Shown: piece by piece, positions 24,691-36,290 of the stretch
Layout of the letters: each line of letters starts with the position of its first letter
How positions within the stretch are numbered: the stretch's first letter is position 1
NCBI GenBank assembly: GCA_028023455.1
Contig: JAQFVV010006309.1
Coordinates: 3,267,482-3,331,481, forward strand
Length of the DNA: 64,000 nt
Direction of reading: 5' to 3'
DNA from: Epiperipatus broadwayi
Taxonomy: Eukaryota; Onychophora; Udeonychophora; Euonychophora; Peripatidae
The notes under the pieces: model-generated
Database searches by the model: none
What the model was told of the DNA's origin: nothing
What the model saw: the letters and a program-made list of their open reading frames with translations, nothing else
Position numbers and translations under genes: made by a program

Positions 24691-25250
24691 TATTATATAA
24701 AAACATTTGCTTACAAAAATAAAACATGAGTTTTACTTCAATCAAGAACTTTACCTCTGAAATCCATCAATTTTCCTATAGTATTACAACATAAATATAC
24801 GATATGATTGCTTGTATATATATTTTAATTAAAACAAATCCACTGTAAAAACAAAAGCCTTACCTCTGCCAAATATAATAGAGTTTTTTTTATCTGTTTT
24901 TAATCTTTATTTTATCCTTAAATTAGTAACTATGCATAAAAAAAATACCAATACTCTTTTCTATGCACATAATGCAATGCAGTATTTTATTTTTGTGAAC
25001 TCCCAAAATAGTTGACAATTTCAATTATCTAATAATCTTTCTCAAGTCTACTAGATATGTTTATTTTATATGTATATGATATTTTATAAATTTCTTTTAC
25101 TTTCTTTTTAAAAGCTGAACAGGTCTAAGATAATGACAGCTACATATTGCCTTGTATTAACTAATTTTAAAGAATTTAAAATGAAACATATATATAATAC
25201 AGAAATAGATAGAACATTGATCAATTCATTAGCCAGATTAGTAAGAGGCC
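24691..25250. other. AT-rich non-coding DNA, nothing recognised
   Basis: No feature supported. Confidence 0.5.
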
Positions 25251-25254
25251 AATG

Positions 25255-25345
25255 ATCTGAAAACTATTTAGAACCTCAGCCTGGATTTGAACTTCAGGTC
25301 ATGATTATAGATGGATGCACTAATGACTGTATCACAGTCTCTTTG
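25255..25345 (-). repeat. Possible tRNA-derived fragment
   Basis: On the minus strand GAAGTTCAAATCCAGG resembles a B box and CATTAGTGCATCCATC lies upstream where a tRNA anticodon arm would be. No good cloverleaf or A box is visible. Probably a worn SINE head. Confidence 0.3.
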
Positions 25346-25839
25346 TATATTTATATTTAAACATATAGACTTATTTAATTGTTTATGGTTAAAAATTAAT
25401 AATATTTTAAAAACAAATAAAAGTTATTATTTTACCTTTTTATATTTTTGAATTATTTAATATTTTTAAAATTAAAATAAATCAATTATAATAAAAAATA
25501 TCACTTTTAAATAAAATAAAAACAATTAAATTTTATTAACAGATTATTATTTTGAAAACATTGTTTAAAGTATGTATTTTATAATTCATGTCATATACTT
25601 TTGCAACATTCATAAAGGGTTATATCTCTCTCTGATCTGAAAATTGGAAAGAATTGGGTTGTTTTTTTTTTTCTTATAAAAATAACTTTGTCTCTAATGT
25701 ATTTGTCATGGTGTATATGGGAGTTACATTTATATATCTAACAACATTTAAAGAAATTTTTTACAATTCTTAATGAAAATAACAATGTTTAATGGAAAAA
25801 AATTAGCCAATCATATGTATATGTTATAATCAAGATCAT

Positions 25840-26360
25840 ACCAACCCAATTTCTATTTAAAAGAGACTTTAATTAAATTTGTATGAAAATACTTTCCAGA
25901 CTGATAATAATTGTTATGGTAGAAACATATGTCCATCAGATATTGATTGATTTTTTTTCACCAAACTTGCCTCTTGAAAGTATCAGATAAAGTTAAAAGT
26001 TTTGTGTGGTGTTTAATTAGTCATTTATCTATTCAAATAATTATTTGAAACCAAGATTAATTAAAAATATATTTTATTAAAAGATCTTTCTTGTGAAAAA
26101 ATGTATAGCTCATGCTAAGAAGGCTTTAGTTAAAGTCTAGTCTAATGAATTACTAATAAAACTTAATAAGACTTTAATTAAATTACTGTTAAAATTACAT
26201 CAAATTGAATGTTTAAATAGGAATTGCATTGTTATATTTGTTAGGATTACAATTAGTTTCCAAGCTGCTGATGATGTTAGTTAGAGCAAAAATATGTCTG
26301 TCAGAGATTGGTTGATTTTTTAAAATAAACATTTCTCCTTTAAAAATCATAAAAAATTTC
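25840..26360 (+). repeat. Pair of diverged direct repeats about 350 bp apart
   Basis: The first unit (about 25860-25985) and second (about 26170-26330) share GACTTTAATTAAATT, then RTATGTCYRTCAGAKATTG and TTGATTTTTT. Both contain CTGAT near a later ATATGTC, which invites a hammerhead reading, but no stem II forms. Confidence 0.45.
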
Positions 26361-26402
26361 TGTAGATGTTTTATAAATTAATATTATTTAAATATATATA
26401 TA

Positions 26403-26588
26403 TAAGTATAGAGGATTTGAACTCAGATTTTCAAGCACCCTTCAACTATCCACACTATCTCATACAACTGATACACATGACCACACACAATCTTTTCTAT
26501 ATGTGTGTGGTCATGTGTATCAGTAGTATGAGATAGTGTGGATAGTTGAAGGGTGCTTGAAAATCTGAGTTCAAATCCTCTATACTTA
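26403..26588. repeat. Near-perfect 186-bp palindrome
   Basis: Left arm 26403-26488 and right arm about 26501-26588 are inverted complements differing at about two positions; the loop is about 12 bp. The right arm is homologous to the segment downstream of hammerhead 1 (3541-3615) and ends in a B-box-like GAGTTCAAATCC. Near identity of the arms points to recent formation. Minus- and plus-strand short frames here are by-products of the palindrome. Confidence 0.9.
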
Positions 26589-28753
26589 CAATTAAGCTCC
26601 CAGGTTTGTGAAGAGTGCCTGATTTCAAATATTTAAATATATATATATATAGTTTAAATTCAAAACAGCCTTTGAAACAATGAATTCTACTGGTCACAAA
26701 ATAGATCAAGATTAAATTAAAATCACTTATGTAAATACATCTTAAATAAGTATAGTATGCTTAGCAATGGAATACAGTAAATTAAATTGATACTCTGCAG
26801 TAGGATCATCATCTTCCATAAGAATTTAATTGTATCTTGCATTGAAATTAATGACTAAAATATTATATTTATCATGTTGCTCAAGATTAATAATACATAG
26901 GAACATAACCAAGTGGATTTTATATGAGTCAAATAGGTATCATTTTTAATTCTTGGCTAGAAATGACTTTAATTTTAAAATAAGTTTAGGAGCAGATTTT
27001 GAAAAATAACATTAATCACTCATATTGAAATTGTTAGATTGGAAGTCGAACTCACATGTAAATTCTGAATAAAGTATTAAAACAATTACAAATTTATCTA
27101 AATTAGATATAATCATAGATAATATCTATTGCTATTTTTTAAAAAAACATTAGAAATGTGATTTAAGAGTATGGATGTAATTGAGAATGAAACAAAATGA
27201 AAAAAATACAGATAGTCTCCCACTAATCCAGAGTCTACTATTATATTATCATTTTGTGCTTATAAAATGTTATATTGGTATTAGTGCAATACATTTATAC
27301 ATCACACAACAAGTGTTTAATATAAACAAGGTATGTATATTTACATTTTCAGCAGAATTAGAGTTTATAATAGGTGGGAGAAGAGAGGTATTATGAAATG
27401 TGAAAAAATCTGCCATTCCAAAATGGCAGTCTTCACTTAATTATAATTAATTTGCATAATGTTTGATTAAAGTGAAACAACTAGAAAAACTAATATGTGC
27501 ATCAAAATTGCAATAAAAATAAGCTAAAATGCATGCAGAATTAAAGATAAAGAAACATTAACAACCTTTGAATGGTTTGTTGCTCAGAAAGATGTAATTT
27601 TTTGACCACTAGAATTAACAGATTGAACTTTAACCTAGAGTCTTAAATTCTTGGGTTAATCTCATAACCATTAATCTAAATATCACAGGGTAATATGTTA
27701 CTACCATCACACAGTTTTGAAAGAAAGGGATTTGGGCATTATTTAGAAAATTTAAAGAAAAAATTGAACTAATGGCAAAGTTTATGTTAATAAAAAATAA
27801 AATTGACTCAGTTTTGCTTTCTTATATTATTCATCAATTTTAGATGAGTTCAGCTATTAATCAATTTGTTGCAAGTTAACACCGGATAATGTTACCATGA
27901 AAAGCTTGGAAAAGATTAAAATGATTTAGATATAAATTTAATGCTGAAGAAGATGGATAGAAAAATATTGACACTTTTAACTGTAATGCTTCTGAAGACT
28001 AAGAATAATAGACAGTAAGGATATAAAGAAATAAATGCTCTATCACATGATTTAAATTCTCATTTGAATTATCTTTGATCAGAATTGAAACTATATTGTT
28101 TTAATAAAATTATAAAGTGAAACAATTTATTAAAAAGTGTGTGTGATGCCCAAAGGATTGATGGTTAAAGATGAACATTACTGATAGCATGTTGTTAAGG
28201 ATGGTGAAAAAATAACAGATGACATGCCATTCTGGAGAAGTGCCATTTATTTGATCAACAAGATCTGATGTCAACTTAATAATAACAGTAATAGTAATAA
28301 TAGAAGTAGCATTTTATTGACATTAAATTTCATATATTGACTACAGTTTTTAAAAATTAACATGCATGATTGCTAGATAAAGTACATAACATAATCCAAA
28401 CATACACATGGACAAAATTAATATAGTTATTTTAAATTATCAATCAAAAGCTAATCTCATATATTGGATCAAAACAGAGCAGTTAAATATTTTATTAAAG
28501 ACAGCAATCTTAATTTTTTTTCTTCTATGTAAATTGTTACCAAGTATAAAGTGGCAACAAGAAATATGAGTTAATTCATAGTAGTTATGTATTATAGAGT
28601 TTAGTATTCATTAAAGAGTACAATTTTTGAGATTAAAGATTTACATTATGTTTCTAAGTTTGATTTTATGGTTTTATTGATAAATTTAAAATGCTTTGTT
28701 CCAGAATAATTAAGAAATAAAATAATAAAAATTATATTAAGATTGTTCTAGAG
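26589..28753. other. AT-rich non-coding DNA with one weak dispersed repeat
   Basis: TTTGAATGGTTTGTTGCTCA near 27567 recurs in similar form near 16803 and 48905 and may mark an old unidentified element. A small frame at 27181-27396 matches nothing I recognise. Confidence 0.4.
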
Positions 28754-29435
28754 CTGGGGTAGCTAAGACGTCGACAGCAATCAACTAGTTGACCGCAAGG
28801 TCTCTGAAACTCAACCGTGAAGCTGACATGAGCATTGACAAATTATAGTGATAAATTCAGAGCTGATTTGAATATAAAAAATAAAAAAATTCAAAATTAT
28901 TCTCATTTAAAAATAAATTTAAAATAATGTATGTTTTTATTGTCGATCTCAAAACTAAACTGGTGGAAGAAACTGAAAAAAAATAAATGCAAATCTAAAA
29001 CAGTAAATTCAGAACCAGCTCTAGAAAATAATTATAGATAATTTAATAATTGTAATATAATAAATATTTTATAAAGTGACATAGACAAATTGCAATACTA
29101 GAGGGAGATGAGGTAATTTAATAGTAGTCATAATAAAATGTTTTTGACAGTTTGTATCTTATTGAAAAAAATTCACCAGTTCGTAAGTATCTTCTATAAA
29201 TATTACCGATATTTGTGAATACCTAAAAGGTTCTTATAAAATTTAAAAAAAAAACACCAATTCATAAGTACATTTTAAAAAAAACAGGACTTTGAGCCAT
29301 TATTTTTTTCCATTCCAGCAAAAGTAACATTTTTTTTCTGGTTTTCGGTTTAAAGCCCTGAAAAAAAGTAGTCACTCTGATGTATACTTTCACCAAAAAA
29401 GTCACCCCAAATGTTTAAAAGTTTGGCCATCTCTG
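28754..29435. mobile_element. Non-autonomous hAT-type element, 682 bp
   Basis: Ends are CTGGGGTAGCTAAG on the left and, inverted, CAGAGATGGCCAAAC on the right: imperfect TIRs of the CAGNGGTGGCCAA type common in hAT elements. The flanks TTCTAGAG (28746-28753) and CTCTAGAG (29436-29443) form an 8-bp duplication with one mismatch. No transposase frame remains. The GC-richer subterminal part (TAGTTGACCGCAAGG near 28785) stands out from the AT-rich interior. Confidence 0.7.
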
Positions 29436-29851
29436 CTCTAGAGATTGACATAAATCCACGAACTTTGGATAATATTTATAATTTATCTCAAATTTGAAAT
29501 GTTTCTGTAAATGATAGTCATCAACATAAAATAGCACTGATATATATATCTGAAAATGTTGATGTAAAATAACAAATAGTAATATTTATAAATTTAAAAT
29601 ACAAATGTAAACCTATGATAAAGTGTTTATTGTAATTTCAATATATTTAGAAAACGGATGTTGCAAATGGTTAACATTAAAGGAAACTTTGTGTGTCATG
29701 AAATGTTCTACTAATTATTATGTAATTCTTGTTGGAAATTCTTTTGTGGTAAAATAAATAGTTTGTAAGGTCTTAAATGTGGTCTTCATGATGGTCTTCA
29801 TGACCTGGTATTAGTTGAATCAAGTATATTTACAGAATTGGCTAATTATTA

Positions 29852-29967
29852 TTATTTTTTTCTCATATGTCATAGCATCGGCCAGGACACGAACCCACAA
29901 CCACCTGCAAACAACTACTTGCTTGCAAGGCGGATGTGATGACCTCTCGGCTAACAACGCCTGACAA
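29852..29967 (-). mobile_element. tRNA-derived SINE, complete, with TSD
   Basis: Sense strand is minus. The head contains an A box TAGCCGAGAGG and a B box GGGTTCGTGTCC at tRNA-like spacing, followed by a short tail CGATGCTATGACATATGAG and an A-rich end. A 16-bp target-site duplication with one mismatch flanks it (29836-29851 and 29968-29983, AATTGRCTAATTATTA). At 116 bp it is barely longer than its tRNA head. A second complete copy is at 48369 and a truncated one at 37090. Transcription would be by RNA polymerase III and mobilisation by a partner LINE or Penelope-like element. Confidence 0.88.
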
Positions 29968-30239
29968 AATTGACTAATTATTAATGTGAGATTCTGAACT
30001 GAAATTAAAGAATATAGCATAGTGGTTACTTTCATTCACTGATTTAATAAGCAAAGTATTAATCTTTTTTAATTTTCATATCAGTAATTAATCTATTGTC
30101 TTCTTTTGTAATAACACATGACTAACCCAGATCTCAAATGTTTACCACGTTATTTATTTGTCTTATCATCGGTTCATAGAGTGTTTTTTTTATTTTATAA
30201 ATTCTAAATTCATCTATTCATACATCATAGTATAATTGA

Positions 30240-30440
30240 TAGTTTCTACATTGCTCATTAATTAAATTTCCAAATCTCATATTTATAAACAAACACTGAT
30301 ATAACACTTTAATTTATTAAAAAGTATTTCTTTTCAGACATAGACATATTTATGTATACTATTAGTAATTATTTCTACTAAAAGCACCTCATATGAATTA
30401 AATCTATGATTAATTTTATTCATTTATTTTACTTTCAAAT
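30240..30440 (-). pseudogene. Degenerate fragment of the RTE-type LINE
   Basis: TTTCTACATTGCTCATTAAT, TTATTAAAAAGTATTTC, then TTATTTCTACTAAAAGCACC and TCTATGATTAATTT follow the same order as the 12293 copy at 12660-12840. This is a fourth, heavily decayed member of the family. No frame survives. Confidence 0.65.
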
Positions 30441-31545
30441 ACTTTCTGTATAATATATATATTAATAATTCAAACAAATTTATTTAACACAGTATTCAAA
30501 ATTAAATAATATATTCTTTACCAGAAGTACTTTCAATTGTTTCACTGACAATCTTTATCAACCATTAATACAAATGTACAGAAAATAAAAACTTGCATTA
30601 CCCATCATTCAGTCCATTCATATTTCCCACAATTCTGTTGTTTTATATTATTATTATATGAGTTAAAAATACAGACATTTAATGATTATAGTTATATATA
30701 TTATTATTAAAAGCTGAAAGCTAAACTATTCTATAAAAATAAATGAATTGCACCAAATTCTGAATTTGGTAATTTGTTTATGTATGTTATTGTACATATT
30801 TTATACAACTTTGTTTTAGACATGTTGTTGATACAAGAGAGTTATTTGATCTGTAATTTTATTATAAAATAAATTGCCTTTATTCAAATAATTTGTTAGG
30901 AAAGTTTCTTAATAATAATACGATCAAAGCAACAGCTGATATTTAGTGGCAAGATATGCAAGTTAATACCATTGGAAATTGCTAACGTTATTTTGCAACT
31001 AAAACAAATGTATCTTTAAGCATCCAAAACTTTTTTTATAAAAAGTAACAATTTTTACATATTTTTATAACCTTCTCAAAAAAAAAAAAATTATTAATTA
31101 AAAAAGAAATCAAGTTTTATATTTGCTATTTTTTAAATAAAATTTTTTTAAAACTTTTGGTTTCTAAATAATAATTAATTACTTTTTTATTTTATTAAAA
31201 TGTTTAATTATGTATAAATAAATATAATAGATTTCATCTAAGCATTTTTTAAAAAGAAAACAATGAAATTAGCTAGTGTTATGTATATAAACAGATTTCA
31301 GAATCTACTATCTCAAAATCAGAAATTTACTTTTTTTATTTTATTAAAACTTTTAATTATGTATAAATATATGATACTTTTGTATTTTCCTCTCTCCGAA
31401 GCTTGACAGCCATTTTTTTTAATTATACAGGTTTATGAACATACAAGTTTTTTTTTTTTCCAATTTATTTTACCAAATATTTGTTAGTTATTAAGCTAAA
31501 AAAATTAATAAATTGATTATAAATTCCATTCACAAAGTTTATTTC
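30441..31545. other. AT-rich non-coding DNA, nothing recognised
   Basis: Low-complexity A/T sequence only. Confidence 0.5.
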
Positions 31546-31549
31546 AATT

Positions 31550-31735
31550 TTTTTATTTGTATCATAATGTGTAAATGCTGACATGTTCCAAACATTGTCA
31601 TTGTTTGCTTGTATTCAGCATCTTTATTTTGGTCACTATCTTTTGTCAAAATAATGAAAGTTTGTAATCTTTCTTTGACAGAACAGCATGTAATGGAGTA
31701 TTTCCAAAGGTATTCAATATTCCTTATGGGCATAA
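31550..31735 (-). pseudogene. Ankyrin-repeat fragment with a frameshift
   Basis: On the minus strand one frame reads FGNTPLHAVLSKKDYKL, a clear ankyrin-repeat start (G-TPLH signature). The continuation, LTKDSDQNKDAE (compare the L-GADPN-D of ankyrin loops), lies in a different frame, so at least one indel separates them near 31660. The remainder has no clear partner. It may be a dead exon of an ankyrin protein, or a mispredicted exon with a real intron that I cannot see. The parent gene is not identifiable. Confidence 0.5.
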
Positions 31736-33175
31736 TATAAAACTTAATGTTTATTTATCTGTATTTTTATATTAATAAATTGACTTGATACAAAAAATAA
31801 TAAGGAATAAAGTAGAAATATTGTAATTAATCTTTACAGAAATTTTTCTTTTTTTAAAATAATAATAATAAAATTGTAAATATTAAATAAGACCATTTCT
31901 TGTCAAACATTTTGTTTTAAATATTTATTGTATGCCCCTGAAACTGTATAATTAAAAATATGTCTGCTAAGCTTGGGAGACATGATAATACATATCTTGC
32001 ATGTAAATAGTTTTTTAGAAAAATAATGAAAATAGCAAATGTTGTCTATATATAAAGACCTCTATCTACTAACTCGTATTTGTTGATTTAGTAATCCATG
32101 ATTCAAACAAAAATAAAAAATCAGAAATTAAGATGTTCACATAGACATATTACACAGTATATTGGCAACTGTTTTCATTTTAATAATACTGAGGTAGGTG
32201 GTGATGGTGTTATGTCCATTTGTAAAATTTCTGCTTAAAATAATTAATTTCCCAAATTTTTTATTTCATGTTATAACAACTGATGCTTTGATCACAAAAA
32301 AATCACAAGAAAATAATTGTTGCCATCTTTACAAGCAAACATGATTGTGCAGGTGTAATTGAATATTTTATCATTATTAATTTTCTTCACGAGAATAGTA
32401 ATGAAGGATTGATTTTTTTTTTGAGAAAGTATGAACATATTTACATATGTACACAACTTAATAAGTATATAGATATATAAATGTGCTCTATATTTATTAT
32501 AATTGAACTACTATATTATACTTTTTGTTAATTGTTTTTAATAACATCTTAATGTAGATAATTTGGAAATTAAATCATATGTTAGGTATTTGTTTATGTG
32601 TAATAAAAGCATCCATATCATTTAAATGGGTGTTACAAACATATATAATGCTTAGAAACAATGTATTTAAATATTTTATTATTAAAATGTTTGTTTTCTA
32701 GTAATCACTTCAGCAAGAAATAGTCTTCTTGCAGATGTTTTGAATTTTTGTTTTCTTTTTAAGTAATGTACATATAGATTGGACTATGAATTTCACAGTT
32801 CAAGTCATTTTTAAATGAAATGTTAAAATTTATTCTAATGGAAATTACTTTCTGTATAGAAATTATTTTCCTTGTGTTGAGTTGTTTAGATCTCCTACAT
32901 AATAGTATTGATTTCAGTTAAAAAAAGAAAATAGAAATACCATACTTACCCAGGAGGATAATTAAAACTAATCAGGAAAATAAATAAATAAACAATTTGA
33001 TTTGCCTAATAGCATTATTTGATGCAATTATAATTGCATTATTATTTTACTTATAATATCTTTTTTGTAATAAAGTTAATTAATGCTTTAATTTTTAATA
33101 AAATTAAGCTTTTATAGCCTAGTAGATATTTGATTATTTATATCAAATTTATTTGCAATCAAAGAGAAAGAAATG
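31736..33175. other. AT-rich non-coding DNA, nothing recognised
   Basis: No gene, tRNA-like motif or long repeat supported. Confidence 0.5.
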
Positions 33176-33492
33176 AACCTCCAGTCATATGCTGTTTATA
33201 AGTGTATATTAAAATCCCTGCTTAAAGCTTATTTTTATATACTCCAATTATTATTGTCCATGCTTATTTCAGGGCCTGAATTTATTGTGTGCCTGACTTC
33301 AAATTGACAATTATAATGTATGAGTTTAAATATTCTATAACAGGAGAGAGATAACCATGGTCAGTAATGGTTGGCATATATAAGAATATGCTTTAAGCAT
33401 ATTTGAATTCACTTATGCTTTTAAACTATTACTGGTGAGTGAGTGCATGGAAATTTTAATATACACTTATAAATAGCATATAACTGGAGGTT
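33176..33492. mobile_element. MITE-like element with ~39-bp terminal inverted repeats
   Basis: AACCTCCAGTCATATGCTGT at the left end and its inverted form at the right (ending CATATAACTGGAGGTT) extend for about 39 bp with few mismatches. Length is 317 bp. No open frame. No convincing target-site duplication, so the superfamily is unassigned. Confidence 0.7.
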
Positions 33493-34694
33493 TGTTTTCT
33501 TCTCTACAATTACAGTTATTTCAGTATTTAATAATAAATCAAATCTAGTGTCACTTTATTAGCTACTGTATACATTCATAGATATTGTTGTCTTTCTAGG
33601 TACTGTATACATTTATAGATATTGTCTTTCTTCACTATTAACCAATAATATTCATTTTAAATGTTAATACTGAATTTGTTGGAAGACAGCAAAAGTATTT
33701 TAAAATTGAAAAAATATAATTATCATTAGATAAATAAAAAAAACGATGATAATGGACATTGAGAAATGTTTATTGACTTGGATGAGACTTGTTTCATTTT
33801 GAAATGCATCTAGGGAATCACATTTTTCTTTTATCTACAGTTATATTTATAATAAGTAGTTAAATGTGTTTTGTGCTATTTGAATTAGTTAATTAGTTAT
33901 ACAGTATTTTTACAATTCAAAGATAATTGATAATTTCATATCTACAGTCATAAATAAAATAGAAACATTATTATTTTTTTGTTTTATTAGTATGCTGAAT
34001 TAAACTATTTTAAAAAGTAATGATATCAACTTAAACGTTTTAATATTTGTATATTAATTTTTTTATTATTACATATTGAGCTAAAATTATTCATTGAACT
34101 AAAGAGAGCTATCTTTCAAGTTGTTTTTCTAAATTATTATTTATTTGTGAATAATAAGATTGGTTTTAGATTTTTCTCCACAAATTTAATTTGTTTATTC
34201 ATATCACAAGCATTTTTATACTGTTGATATTTAATTATGCAATTAACATTTTTTAAATTATTTTAATCATGATAATCAATGCTTATGTTGATTATAAATA
34301 ATTATTAATTTCATTTTATATCATGTGTATTAACAAGTCCATAATTTTATAAATAAAAATTAACAATATCAGTAATTAAAATCATAATGTCAATCCTGTG
34401 ATATAATTTAACTGTATAAGCTCCTAATTTTTCTAAGATTGTTAATAAAATTATTCTTAGTTTGTATTTTTAAATATTTTTAATAATTAATGAATTTAAT
34501 TATTTTTTATAAATTAATTTGTCTAGTTCCTTTTTAAAAGATAATCATCTTTTTAAGAATATTGAATTATAAATTTTCAAAATAAATTTTTTTTAAAATT
34601 TGAAATCATTATTTTTATATATATATTTTATCTTATTTTAGTATATATTTTTGCTTCTTAATTATCATTTTAAAATTAGCTAAAATGTGAATCA
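33493..34694. other. AT-rich non-coding DNA, nothing recognised
   Basis: A short tandem GTACTGTATACATTYATAGA duplication lies at about 33563-33625; otherwise nothing supported. Confidence 0.45.
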
Positions 34695-34906
34695 GGCATT
34701 TTAAATGAAGTCCTTATTTGTATTTTTATATTGGACTATTTCAATCATCTAATATGAGTATTGAATGTCTAGAAAAATTTAACTTTATTTAAGTATTCCA
34801 AATATATTCACTTGTTAGAAATAGCACACAGGTTAATATATGCATAATGTTTTGAGAGATATTCTTCTCTCTTCTTCGGGTATTGCTGATCTGACCAGTG
34901 ACAGTA

Positions 34907-35290
34907 CTAGCATGGGATTTGAACTGGACCTTTGGATTCTTGAGTATTGAATTTTAAGATAACACTAACCAACTGAGCCATCCTGCCAAAAACAACAGTC
35001 AGTAGAAATTTTTTATATTTATCTATGAGATTTCTCCACTTTTTCCTAAGAGCAAAGTTGATTAGTGATTTTCCTACATTATCTATAGTCATACTAGGTT
35101 GGCTTATGGGATTGTTTGCCATTGTCATGTGAGCAACTTCTTTAAATTTTCTTCTTTGTACCTTTTCTTCTCTATCAAATAGTTTTGTATTTTCCCGATT
35201 GAACATATGTTCATTGACACATACATGGCCTGCTATCTTAGATACATCTGTTTTTATTTCTTCTAATCATCAGTTTGTCTTTTTGCAAGT
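34907..35290 (-). pseudogene. GIY-YIG endonuclease C-terminal remnant (Penelope-like)
   Basis: The minus-strand frame reads through KTDVSKIAGHVCVNEHMF, NTKLFDREEKVQRRKFKEV and NNPISQPS. This arrangement (S-VA-H, then a basic RRK-KE block followed by N-ISQ) matches the C-terminal part of GIY-YIG endonucleases attached to Penelope-like and related reverse transcriptases. The catalytic GIY and YIG strands would lie upstream and are missing; the element is cut at the palindrome centre. The frame then runs straight into the tRNA-like module. The other arm (35310-35616, plus) has KTDVSKVADHVCANEHI with stops and shifts. Moderate certainty on family, high certainty that it is broken. Confidence 0.6.
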
Positions 35291-35309
35291 TGTCCCATTG
35301 AAAAGCACT

Positions 35310-35616
35310 TGCAAGAACACAAACTGATGATTAGAAGAGAGAAAACAGATGTGTCTAAGGTAGCAGACCATGTATGTGCTAATGAACATATATGTTCAGT
35401 TGGGAAAATACAAAAATAGTGGATAGAGAAGAAAAGGTACAAAGAATAAAAGTTAAAGGCTGCTCACATGACAATGGCAAACAATACCATAAGCCAACCT
35501 AGTGTGATTATACATAAGTATGGAAACCACTAATCAATTTTGATCTTAGGAAAAAGTGAAGAAATCAGGAAGAACCTCATAGATAAGTATATGAAATTTT
35601 TACTAACTGTTGCCTT
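35310..35616 (+). pseudogene. Second GIY-YIG C-terminal remnant, right arm of palindrome
   Basis: The plus-strand translation begins HLQEHKLMIRREKTDVSKV and shows AHMTMANN-ISQPS further on, with in-frame stops and frameshifts between. It is the inverted homologue of the 34907 remnant and retains slightly more at the start (KEHK-type box). Confidence 0.6.
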
Positions 35617-35987
35617 TGGCAGGATGGCTCAGTTGGTTAAAGTGTTACCTTAAAATTTCAATACTCAAGAATCTAAAGGTCCAGGTTCAAATCTTATGCT
35701 AGTACTGTCATTGATCAGATCAATAACACCTGAAGAAGAGGGGAGAGTAATTCCTCTCAAAACATTGTGCATATACTAAGCTGTTTGATGTGCTATTACT
35801 AACAGTTGAATGTATTTGAATATTTAAACAAAGTTAAATTTTTTAAAGACATTCAATATTCATATTAGATGATGGAAATAGTCCAGTATAAAAATACAAT
35901 TAAAATGCCATCATCACAAACCTTCAGGAAAGCACTGTATATCTTACCAAACATATTTATAATATAATAACTAATAATAATCATAAT

Positions 35988-36290
35988 ATCATATAATACT
36001 AAATCATTCATGCTCTTTATTACTGTTACACAGTGCTCTATTTACCACCCTCTTTTACAGTTTCAATTGCCCCAGAAATCTTCTTCAGAACTTTTATATC
36101 TCCAAACTTCAACTGCTAAATTCAAATTTGAAACTGTAAAAGAGGGTGGTAAATAAAGCATTGAAGTAACAGTAGTAATTTGAAGTTAGTAGTTGAAGTT
36201 AGGAGATATAAAAGTTCTGAAGAAGATTTCTGGAGCAATTGAAACTGTGTAACAGTAGTAAAGTGCATGGATGATTTAGTATTATATGAT
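35988..36290. repeat. 303-bp complex palindrome
   Basis: Left (from ATCATATAATACTAAATCAT) and right (ending ATGATTTAGTATTATATGAT) arms pair over about 90 bp. A 26-bp block CACCCTCTTTTACAG in the left arm has its inverse in the loop (AACTGTAAAAGAGGGTGG), so two nested foldbacks are present. Lies 80 bp from the larger palindrome. No coding potential. Confidence 0.85.

Larger units (their letters stand above)
34695..35909. repeat. 1.2-kb palindrome: two head-to-head retroelement 3' ends
   Basis: The arms pair around a loop at about 35291-35306. From the centre outwards each arm holds a GIY-YIG endonuclease C-terminal remnant, then a tRNA-like module with A box TGGCTCAGTTGG (35625-35636 in the right arm) and B box GGTTCAAATCT (35694-35704), then the tail shared with the modules at 6265-7372. 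The arms differ by scattered substitutions and small indels, so the palindrome is not brand new. Both arms have the same junction between the coding remnant and tRNA-like head, so that junction existed before the inversion. Confidence 0.85.

Noticed and set aside
26268-26330. CTGATGATG upstream of ATATGTC as a hammerhead
   Set aside because: No stem II can form between the box and the A-run; its sister repeat at 25900 lacks the intact box.
26497-26709. Minus-strand 70-codon frame
   Set aside because: It lies across a near-perfect palindrome and a TA repeat and has no protein-like features.
35318-35345. CTGATGATTAGAAG in the 35-kb palindrome as a hammerhead
   Set aside because: It lies inside the GIY-YIG coding remnant and has no stem II.
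35730-35775. CTGAAGA plus hairpin plus AAAAC in the tRNA-like modules as a hammerhead
   Set aside because: CTGAAGA fits CUGANGA and a stem follows, but GAAA is AAAA in the copies seen, the base at the cleavage position is not convincing and no real stem I forms.
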